Positions 25,571-33,001 of a stretch of DNA of 33,001 bases are shown one piece after another (position 1 is the stretch's first letter; each line of letters starts with the position of its first letter). Source of the DNA: Gammaproteobacteria bacterium (GTDB lineage: Bacteria; Pseudomonadota; Gammaproteobacteria; Pseudomonadales; Pseudohongiellaceae); the NCBI GenBank assembly GCA_030147705.1, contig JASBUV010000068.1, positions 1 to 33,001 on the forward strand, in the 5' to 3' direction. Under the pieces are notes generated by a model, which made no database searches, was not told the DNA's origin, and saw nothing but the letters and a program-made list of their open reading frames with translations. The translations under genes were made by a program, and so were the position numbers.

Positions 25571-26659
25571 GTGGGAGAACGAACCGCTTTATATCAACAG
25601 CATCTCGATGCTGGCGCCAAGATGGTGGATTTCGCCGGTTGGGATATGCCCATCAACTACGGGTCCCAGATCGAGGAGCATCAGCAGGTCAGAACCGCAG
25701 CAGGCGTCTTTGACGTCTCGCACATGACGGTTATCGATGTCAGCGGCGACGATGCCACCAACTATCTGCGCTACCTGCTCGCCAATGACGTTGCCAAGCT
25801 CGATGCATCTGGCCGGGCACTGTATAGCGCCATGCTCAATAATGATGGCGGCGTGGTCGACGACCTGATCGTTTATCGGCTGGACAATGGCTATCGCCTG
25901 GTTGTGAACTGCGCAACCCGCATGAAAGATCTCAAATGGATGGCAGAGCAGGCCCGCGGCTTCGCGGTGGCCATCGAAGAACGTCCCAGACTCGCCATTC
26001 TCGCTGTGCACGGCCCTCAGGCCATTGAGAAATTCTGCGCCACACTGGAATCCGACAAGATTGCTGCGGTCCAGGCGCTGGGCAATTTCCGTGGTGTAGA
26101 GCTTGGCGACTGGTTTGTCGCGCGCACGGGCTATACCGGCGAGAAAGGCATTGAGGTGATTTTCCCCCAGGAACAGGCGGCTGCTCTGTGGGACAAGTTG
26201 CTCGCCGAAGGTGTCAAGCCTGTCGGTCTCGGAGCACGAGATACCCTGCGCCTCGAAGCTGGCATGAATCTGTATGGACAGGACATGGATGATGCGACTT
26301 CGCCTATCGCTGCCAACATGAGCCAGACTATTGCCTGGGAACCTCAAGATCGTCAGTTCGTCGGTCGGGAAATGGTTGAGATACACCGCAAATTGCAGGC
26401 TGACGGCATGCTTCCCGAACTCACCGGGCTGGTACTGGAAGAGCGCGGCGTGCTGCGTCACGGACAGAAAGTGATTACAGACAAAGGTGAGGGAGTTATC
26501 ACCAGTGGCAGCTTTTCACCTACATTGAAGCATTCAATCGCATTAGCTAGAATCCCCGTGAAAAGTGAATCCTGCCAGGTCGACATGCGCGGCTCTTTGA
26601 TCCCCGTGCGAATCGTCAAACCGAATTTTGTCCGCTTTGGCAAAAAAGTATTTGAGTAG
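25571..26659 (+). CDS. gcvT: Glycine cleavage system T protein (aminomethyltransferase)
   Basis: [58 protein letters not shown]...[12 protein letters not shown]...[25 protein letters not shown] start. Confidence 0.96.
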   Translation: MGERTALYQQHLDAGAKMVDFAGWDMPINYGSQIEEHQQVRTAAGVFDVSHMTVIDVSGDDATNYLRYLLANDVAKLDASGRALYSAMLNNDGGVVDDLIVYRLDNGYRLVVNCATRMKDLKWMAEQARGFAVAIEERPRLAILAVHGPQAIEKFCATLESDKIAAVQALGNFRGVELGDWFVARTGYTGEKGIEVIFPQEQAAALWDKLLAEGVKPVGLGARDTLRLEAGMNLYGQDMDDATSPIAANMSQTIAWEPQDRQFVGREMVEIHRKLQADGMLPELTGLVLEERGVLRHGQKVITDKGEGVITSGSFSPTLKHSIALARIPVKSESCQVDMRGSLIPVRIVKPNFVRFGKKVFE

Positions 26660-26711
26660 TCTTTAACTTGTCCCCGAGCGGACAACACATTCTCTGATGG
26701 AGTCCAGGCCC

Positions 26712-27101
26712 GTGAGCAATATCCCTGACGATTTAAAATATGCCTCTTCCCACGAGTGGGTTCGGATTGATGAAGAGGGCAATGCAACTGTCGGAATCTC
26801 CGATCACGCGCAGGATGCATTGGGAGATATCGTCTTCGTTGAACTGCCCGAGGTCGGCACTACGGTAAACGCCAGGGAAGAAGTGGCCGTGGTTGAATCT
26901 GTCAAAGCAGCCTCTGATATCTATAGCCCGGTTTCAGGCGAAGTGATCGCGGTCAACGAGGCATTGGTCGATGCGCCAGAGACCGTAAACTCCGGGCCAT
27001 ATGACGATGGCTGGTTCTTCAAGATCGCCATCAGCGACGAAGCAGAACTCGCTGATTTGATGGACGCTGAAGCTTACAGCGACCACATCGAAAACGAATA
27101 A
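26712..27101 (+). CDS. gcvH: Glycine cleavage system H protein
   Basis: [77 protein letters not shown] (lipoyl ESVKAAS). GTG 26712 with GGAG upstream preferred over ATG 26697. Confidence 0.95.
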   Translation: MSNIPDDLKYASSHEWVRIDEEGNATVGISDHAQDALGDIVFVELPEVGTTVNAREEVAVVESVKAASDIYSPVSGEVIAVNEALVDAPETVNSGPYDDGWFFKIAISDEAELADLMDAEAYSDHIENE

Positions 27102-27241
27102 TATCCAAGCCCTGTGAATAACAGGATCTTCTGATTGACAGGTGCATGCCTGGGTAGGCATGTTGCCGTTAACTGGCTTTACCTGCGGGTGAGGCACCAC
27201 TAACTCGTTACGCACGTCTTTATTCGGGAATCGCAATCTCC

Positions 27242-30214
27242 ATGCAGACACAGTCTTCCAACACTGTAGGCAGCCTTCAGGCTGCAGACAACGATGCCGC
27301 TCCTTCTCTCAAGGCACTGGAAAATCAGGCTGAATTCATCGATCGCCACATCGGACCCAACAATGCGCAGGTCAGCGCGATGTTGGCTGAGCTTGGCGTG
27401 GCATCGCTTGAAGCGTTGATAGCGGAGACTGTTCCTGCGTCCATTGCACTCGATGCAGCACTGCAACTTGGCGAGCCCATGAGTGAAGCGCAAGCTCTCG
27501 CCAAGCTGAAGTCATTGGGTGCGCAAAACGAACTACGACGTTCCTTCATTGGATTGGGGTACTACGACACAGTAATTCCGAATGTCATTCTCCGGAATGT
27601 GTTAGAGAATCCTGGCTGGTATACCGCTTACACGCCCTACCAACCGGAGATTTCCCAGGGCCGCCTGGAGTGTCTGCTCAATTTTCAGCAGATGATTCTC
27701 GACCTCACGGCAATGGATCTCGCCAACGCTTCTTTGCTCGATGAAGCGACTGCGGCCGCCGAGGCCATGGCGCTGGCCAAGCGCGTCAGCAAGAATCGCT
27801 CGGCGAACAAGTTCTTTGTGCATGAACTGTGTTTCCCGCAAACGATTGATGTGCTGAAAACCCGCGCCCAACGTTTCGGTTTCGAGTTGGTAATCGGGCC
27901 GCTGACCGACCTCAATCCACAAGAGGTTTTCGGTGCGCTGTTCCAATACCCGGACATGAGTGGTGAAGCACGCGACTTGACCGCGATGATCAGCAGTCTC
28001 CACGAAGCCAATGCCATTGCAGTTGTCGCTGCTGACTTGATGAGCCTTACGCTCTTAAAGCCACCCGGTGAGATGGGTGCGGATGTTGTCCTGGGTAACA
28101 GTCAGCGCTTTGGAGTGCCCATGGGTTATGGTGGCCCGCATGCGGCCTATTTCGCCACCAAGGATGAATTCAAGCGCGCGGTGCCGGGACGCATTATCGG
28201 AGTATCAGTGGATGCACGCGGCAAAGCAGCCTATCGCATGGCCCTGCAGACTCGCGAGCAGCACATTCGCCGCGAGAAGGCCAATAGCAACATCTGCACC
28301 GCGCAGGTCTTGCTCGCCAACATCGCAGCGCTGTACAGCATGTACCACGGCCCGACAGGCCTGCGCCGCATCGCTGAGCGTATCCATCGCCTCACCCGAA
28401 TTCTTGCCTCTGGCCTGCGGCAGCACGGCGTGGAGATAGTGAATAATAATTTCTTCGATACCCTCACGATCAAAGTCGACGGTGCCGAAGCAGAAGCGAT
28501 TCTGTCTCGCGCTGATCAGGCCGGGATCAACCTGCGCAGTGCAGAAATTACTGCCAATGGTCCGTTAGCCGACACGATTGGCATTAGTCTGGATGAATGC
28601 AGCAGCAGTGCAGACGTCATTGCCCTCTGGTCTGTGGTGACCGGCGTGGCCTGTGACGCGGCAACTATCGAGTCAGTCGATAGCGCAATTATTGAAGGCA
28701 AGTCGGCGGCGATTATCAGCGCTGAATTGCAACGAACCAGTGCCTACCTGACTCATCCGGTCTTCAACAGCTTTCATAGCGAAACCGATATGATGCGCTA
28801 CCTCAAGCGCCTCGAAAATAAGGACATCTCGCTGACTCACTCAATGATCCCGCTGGGATCTTGCACCATGAAACTGAATGCTGCAGCGGAGATGATTCCT
28901 GTTAGCTGGCCGGAATTCAGCAAGCCACATCCGTTCACGCCGGTCGCGCAGATGCCCGGTTATCAACAGATGATCAGAGAGTTGGAAGACATGCTTGCGG
29001 TCATTACCGGTTTTGACGCGGTCAGCATGCAACCCAATTCCGGTGCACAGGGCGAATACGCGGGGCTGCTTGCTATCCAGAACTATCTGGAAAGCCAGGG
29101 GCAGTCCCAGCGCAATGTTTGTCTGATCCCGACATCCGCACACGGCACCAATCCTGCCAGCGCGCAAATGCTTGGCATGAAAGTGGTTCTCGTGGCCTGT
29201 GACGACGATGGCAACATCGACATCGAAGATTTACGCGCCAAGGCGGAGCAGCATAGCGACGCACTCGCCGCGCTGATGATCACTTATCCTTCGACCCATG
29301 GTGTATACGAGGAGGGTGTGAAAACCATCTGTCAGATCATTCACGATCATGGCGGTCAGGTTTATATGGACGGCGCAAATCTCAATGCACAGGTGGGAGT
29401 GGCGCGACCGGCGGATATTGGTGCGGACGTTTCACACGTAAATCTGCACAAGACATTCTGTATTCCGCATGGTGGCGGCGGCCCCGGCATGGGCCCAATT
29501 GGGGTCAAGTCTCACTTACAGCCCTATCTCGCCAATCATTCAGTAATTACGATTGATGGCCCGAATCCGGGGAACAGTGCTGTCTCAGCGGCACCCTGGG
29601 GTAGTTGCGGAATCCTGCCTATCTCCTGGATGTACATCACCATGATGGGCGCCGAGGGATTACTCGAAGCTACGCAAGTGGCCATACTCAATGCCAACTA
29701 CATCGCGAAGCGTCTGGCGCCGCACTTCCCTGTACTGTATACCGGTCGCAACGGCCGCGTTGCGCACGAGTGTATTATCGACATGCGCCCTCTCAAGCAG
29801 GCGTCGGGAATTACGGAAGAAGACGTCGCGAAGCGGCTGATGGATTTTGGGTTCCATGCGCCTACCATGTCGTTTCCGGTTGCAGGCACTCTGATGATCG
29901 AACCGACCGAGAGCGAGAGTAAACTGGAGCTCGATCGTTTTATCGACGCGATGATCCAGATTCGTCAGGAAATAGCGCAAGTTGAGTCTGGTGAAATCGA
30001 TGCCGAGAACAATCCGTTGCGTCAGGCGCCCCACACGATAGAAGACATGCTCGATGCATCATGGGATCGCCCCTACAGCAAGGAACAGGCGGCCTATCCG
30101 GGTGGCAAGCGCACAGAAAGCAAATACTGGCCGAGCGTTAATCGCATCGACAATGTTTATGGTGACAGAAACCTCTTCTGTGCCTGCCCAGCGATTGATG
30201 TCTACGAAGACTGA
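27242..30214 (+). CDS. gcvP: Glycine dehydrogenase (decarboxylating), P protein
   Basis: [17 protein letters not shown]...[26 protein letters not shown]...[19 protein letters not shown]...[18 protein letters not shown]...[22 protein letters not shown]; single-chain ~990 aa. Confidence 0.97.
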   Translation: MQTQSSNTVGSLQAADNDAAPSLKALENQAEFIDRHIGPNNAQVSAMLAELGVASLEALIAETVPASIALDAALQLGEPMSEAQALAKLKSLGAQNELRRSFIGLGYYDTVIPNVILRNVLENPGWYTAYTPYQPEISQGRLECLLNFQQMILDLTAMDLANASLLDEATAAAEAMALAKRVSKNRSANKFFVHELCFPQTIDVLKTRAQRFGFELVIGPLTDLNPQEVFGALFQYPDMSGEARDLTAMISSLHEANAIAVVAADLMSLTLLKPPGEMGADVVLGNSQRFGVPMGYGGPHAAYFATKDEFKRAVPGRIIGVSVDARGKAAYRMALQTREQHIRREKANSNICTAQVLLANIAALYSMYHGPTGLRRIAERIHRLTRILASGLRQHGVEIVNNNFFDTLTIKVDGAEAEAILSRADQAGINLRSAEITANGPLADTIGISLDECSSSADVIALWSVVTGVACDAATIESVDSAIIEGKSAAIISAELQRTSAYLTHPVFNSFHSETDMMRYLKRLENKDISLTHSMIPLGSCTMKLNAAAEMIPVSWPEFSKPHPFTPVAQMPGYQQMIRELEDMLAVITGFDAVSMQPNSGAQGEYAGLLAIQNYLESQGQSQRNVCLIPTSAHGTNPASAQMLGMKVVLVACDDDGNIDIEDLRAKAEQHSDALAALMITYPSTHGVYEEGVKTICQIIHDHGGQVYMDGANLNAQVGVARPADIGADVSHVNLHKTFCIPHGGGGPGMGPIGVKSHLQPYLANHSVITIDGPNPGNSAVSAAPWGSCGILPISWMYITMMGAEGLLEATQVAILNANYIAKRLAPHFPVLYTGRNGRVAHECIIDMRPLKQASGITEEDVAKRLMDFGFHAPTMSFPVAGTLMIEPTESESKLELDRFIDAMIQIRQEIAQVESGEIDAENNPLRQAPHTIEDMLDASWDRPYSKEQAAYPGGKRTESKYWPSVNRIDNVYGDRNLFCACPAIDVYED

Positions 30215-30229
30215 TTGATCAGGTGAGGG

Positions 30230-30252
30230 TCGGTGTCAGTTGATGACACCGA
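30230..30252. terminator. Hairpin between convergent gcvP and the downstream minus-strand gene
   Basis: TCGGTGTCA GTTGA TGACACCGA; perfect 9-bp stem. Confidence 0.6.
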
Positions 30253-30284
30253 TTCAGTTTGAGATCCCGGTTGATCTGTTGGCG

Positions 30285-31274
30285 TTAACGAGGTTTGCGC
30301 CCTTCGAGCGGCGAATTGCGCATCTGTTCAAGCTGTTCCATCTCAAGCTGAATCTTTCGCAGGCGCTCATTCAGATCGCGTTTCACATGGATGATCTCGT
30401 CGTCGCCGGACGCATCGAATTCCTTGAATGAAGCATAGACACTGGCGCGTTCGCGCTTCAGTTCCTCCATCCGCCGAATCTTGAACTGGTCAACCTGGCG
30501 CCGTACGGCGAGCCCGGGAATCAATACGATTGAAATTGCACAGGTGAACGGCAAGGCAAGCCAGATCAAAAACAGTGCGCGGGCCAGTTCACTCTGCAAA
30601 TTTGTCCAGTCGACGCTGAACATATAACCCGCAATTAACAAGCCCACGACTGCGATCAGCAAAGCGAAGAACCACAGAGATTCTATGAGCAGCCTGATGC
30701 CGCCGCTACCGTCCGAGTTAAGCGGATCGAGGGTATATTGTAAATTGGGAGCAAAACGCACATAGATGGTAATGACTCCGATGATCGCCCACAGACCGAG
30801 CCCGGAGCAAAATCCCCCCATAAAATAGCCAAGATAAACCATGACCAGCGACAGGGGCGAGGCATGCAATTCTGCCGGCACTCCCAGTGTATGGGCAACA
30901 AAAGTCGTCGCGGTTGCAAACCCTAACGCGGCGATAGTAAATGACCGGTTAGTGAGGGTGCCCTCTATCACTTGTTCGGTGATTTTCGAATTCGCTTCAA
31001 ACTCCACCAGCACCTGCAAACTACGACGAAACACGAAAGTCGCAACGTACAACGCCATCAGACTGGTTGCGATGATGATACTGAGTACCCAACAGTACTG
31101 GCTTAGATAAGCGCCCTTATCAGGCAGGCTGACTACCTGCAGCAAGGAATAGGCTACTCCCAAACCCACTGCAATCCCGGTCCGGGCTGGCCAGGACAGC
31201 ATCTCCCCGTTCCTTACCGGGTCGAAGAAGGGATTGTAGACAGGGATGGGCGGTTGTTCGTCAGTAGATGACAT
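30285..31274 (-). CDS. Conserved hypothetical multi-pass membrane protein with C-terminal coiled-coil
   Basis: Multiple hydrophobic segments (IAVGLGVAYSLLQVV, YFMGGFCSGLGLWAIIGVITI, SLWFFALLIAVVGLLIAGYMF, LFLIWLALPFTCAISIVLIPGLA) and charged C-terminus HVKRDLNERLRKIQLEMEQLEQMRNSPLEGRKPR. Confidence 0.7.
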   Translation of the reverse strand: MSSTDEQPPIPVYNPFFDPVRNGEMLSWPARTGIAVGLGVAYSLLQVVSLPDKGAYLSQYCWVLSIIIATSLMALYVATFVFRRSLQVLVEFEANSKITEQVIEGTLTNRSFTIAALGFATATTFVAHTLGVPAELHASPLSLVMVYLGYFMGGFCSGLGLWAIIGVITIYVRFAPNLQYTLDPLNSDGSGGIRLLIESLWFFALLIAVVGLLIAGYMFSVDWTNLQSELARALFLIWLALPFTCAISIVLIPGLAVRRQVDQFKIRRMEELKRERASVYASFKEFDASGDDEIIHVKRDLNERLRKIQLEMEQLEQMRNSPLEGRKPR

Positions 31275-31516
31275 GGTGCATTCGGTTAGTTACTTGCTCG
31301 GTTAGCGTGTAGAGCGAATTGTGACTTTGCAATGAGGTTAACGGCCGATAGTCGAAATGATCAACACAGGTTGGATTTCAGTTTCGGAATCGCGAAAGTT
31401 AATAAATCAATTGAGGCTACAGGTTGCCATAAGTGCTGTGGGTCGCCAAGCCGATAATGAGAATTTTTACTCATCCTCACAAGAACACTTTGGCAATAGG
31501 TTTTGGACCGTGTTAA

Positions 31517-32296
31517 TTAACGTGCTGGAAGATGAATCGAGTTGCGGGCTGCCTCAAAACGTTCGGTTTCAGTATTGAAATTCGGTCGCCGGGATAGCGT
31601 AATCGCCCGCTCGCCCTCCACAGATTCCGTGTTTCCCGCAGCGCAGCTCCCGAGCGCTTTTCCCTGCGTTAGACTACGGCGGAGAAAACGCCGGGAAGGT
31701 TCACTGAATCCGTTGGCGATGAATTGTCTGTAACGCTGTTTGCTCCCGATGTCGTTTCCAAAAGTCGCGTGCATCACCGGGTGACTGGTTTTGTGCACCC
31801 GCCCGGATCCATTCAAGTCTGATTGGCTTCCGAAGGCGTGGTAAGAATAGCTGCTCCAGTGATGTTTGCCTGGATGATCAAAGCCAGCTTGTTGCGAGCC
31901 TTCCCGCTCAATAAATTTCTGACAATTCAAAACAGCCGCCGCGCCGTGAATACCAGAGATCGCTTTCAGACTGGGAAACACTCGCAGGGAGCGCTCGAAG
32001 CGTTGCTGAAAGTAATCGCCGAAGCAGCCATTCACCGAGTCCGTCCACCGGGCTATCGCCGATCTGGACAACGGCGTTATCAGCAAAAATACTTCGTTAG
32101 GCAAAAGTGCCCAGGCGTGAAGGCTGACACCGAACCAATGACTGCGTGCCTGCAAACGCTGCAAATAAAACTCGTAACAGTAGTCGTCAATGAAACACAG
32201 ACTGCCCATCGCCCCCTTGAGATAACAACAATAGCTCCTCTGCCGGTTGATGTGATCAGGACTGGAGTTCATCGTACTGGTTCGCAAGTCTGACAC
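31517..32296 (-). CDS. Y1/IS200-type (REP-associated-like) transposase homologue apparently lacking catalytic HUH and Tyr
   Basis: HWFGVSLHAWALLPNEVFLLITPLSRSAIARWTDSVNGCFGDYFQQRF...KFIEREGSQQAGFDHPGKHHWSSYSYHAFG...KQRYRQFIANGF follows the RAYT layout (HAYVLMxNHVHLLxTP...RYIELNPVRAGMV...WSSYxxxAxG...YRxLF). Confidence 0.65.
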   Translation of the reverse strand: MSDLRTSTMNSSPDHINRQRSYCCYLKGAMGSLCFIDDYCYEFYLQRLQARSHWFGVSLHAWALLPNEVFLLITPLSRSAIARWTDSVNGCFGDYFQQRFERSLRVFPSLKAISGIHGAAAVLNCQKFIEREGSQQAGFDHPGKHHWSSYSYHAFGSQSDLNGSGRVHKTSHPVMHATFGNDIGSKQRYRQFIANGFSEPSRRFLRRSLTQGKALGSCAAGNTESVEGERAITLSRRPNFNTETERFEAARNSIHLPAR

Positions 32297-32322
32297 CGTG
32301 TGTTACTCCTGATTTAAAACTC

Positions 32323-33001
32323 TCAGCTTGGTTCGATGAGATTGGTGCCAGTGGGTACGAGGCTGACGCGGTGATCGGCGGCCGCCAGCACCGCCGGATC
32401 ATGGCTGACTACGATACTGGTGATTTTCTTGCTACGCAGCCGATCCAGCATTTGCAATGCGGCTTGTTGACCCAGGTGCGTGAGTGTTTCATCTAGCAAG
32501 ATCAAACTGGGCCCGCGATAAAATGCGCGAGCAATCAGGATGCGACGAATTTGCCCTGCAGAGAATTGGCTGCCCAACTCACCCACTCTGGTGGCATATC
32601 CCATGGGTAGTGTGGCTATCAGGTCGGCAATTCCAGCGTCAGCACAGGCCTGTTCGAGTCGCTGCTGATTGGCACCATCGACACCCAGATTGACATTGAA
32701 AGCCAGTGTACCTGCCAATAAATTCTCGTCATGCAGCAGCGCGGCAACCTGTTCTCGAAAGCGGCGCGGACAGCGCTGAGAGTGGTCCCAGCCATCAATA
32801 GTGAGCTCACCACTCTGTAGCGACTCCAGCCCCAGAACAAGTTTCAACAGAGTCGACTTACCGCACCCAGATGGACCGGAGAGCGCAGTGATCTTCTCAG
32901 CCGGAAATTCTGCAGTGAACTGATTGAGAACCGGTGTCTGAGCGCCGGGATATTTGAATGTGACCTTATGCAGTTGGACATGCCCCGACACTGGCGGATT
33001 G
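32323..33001 (-). CDS. ABC transporter ATP-binding domain, probably C-terminus of an exporter/bacteriocin-type ABC protein; extends past window end
   Basis: VQLHKVTFKYPGAQTPVLNQFTAEFPAEKITALSGPSGCGKSTLLKLVLGLESLQSGELTIDGWD...LGSQFSAGQIRRILIARAFYRGPSLILLDETLTHLG; Walker A, degenerate signature, Walker B. Reading frame stays open to the window edge. Confidence 0.82.
   Translation of the reverse strand, partial: NPPVSGHVQLHKVTFKYPGAQTPVLNQFTAEFPAEKITALSGPSGCGKSTLLKLVLGLESLQSGELTIDGWDHSQRCPRRFREQVAALLHDENLLAGTLAFNVNLGVDGANQQRLEQACADAGIADLIATLPMGYATRVGELGSQFSAGQIRRILIARAFYRGPSLILLDETLTHLGQQAALQMLDRLRSKKITSIVVSHDPAVLAAADHRVSLVPTGTNLIEPS

Noticed and set aside
25589-26461. 290-aa minus ORF antisense to gcvT
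   Set aside because: Antisense shadow of the gcvT coding frame.
1-33001. CRISPR arrays, tRNA or rRNA genes
   Set aside because: No regularly spaced repeats or recognisable tRNA/rRNA signatures were seen by eye; tRNAscan and a CRISPR finder would be needed for certainty.

Overview
This window is a gammaproteobacterial-type chromosomal segment. It carries, in order: polB (partial), a sulfite-oxidase-like Mo enzyme, an SRPBCC protein, a class III nucleotide cyclase plus a possible EcsC-like partner, an XRE regulator, a SutA-like small protein, TraB/GumN, DUF6164, PilZ, an Lhr helicase, a short foreign-looking patch (MltR-like gene, tiny ORFs, IS1595-type transposase), lepB, a redoxin gene split by an in-frame TGA, a CBM9/DUF5916 protein, an ECF sigma/anti-sigma/HEAT-repeat operon, gcvT-gcvH-gcvP, a membrane protein, a Y1-transposase-like protein without recognisable catalytic residues, and an ABC transporter ATPase cut by the window edge. 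The strongest hidden signal is at 17781..18380. The ORF track splits this gene into 17715..18023 and 18045..18380, but both halves are in the same frame and are separated by one TGA, placed where redoxins have the first Cys of a W-C-P-F-C active site. A stem-loop with a small G-containing apical loop starts 20 nt after the TGA. I read this as an exported selenoprotein (UPFC motif) with a bacterial SECIS element. Other notable observations are a promoter-like motif shared by the ECF sigma gene and the CBM9/DUF5916 gene, two 22-nt tandem duplications that each span a stop codon, a divergent gene pair whose start codons overlap in a CATG, and several strong dyads. All family calls are from reading the sequence by eye; no database search was run.
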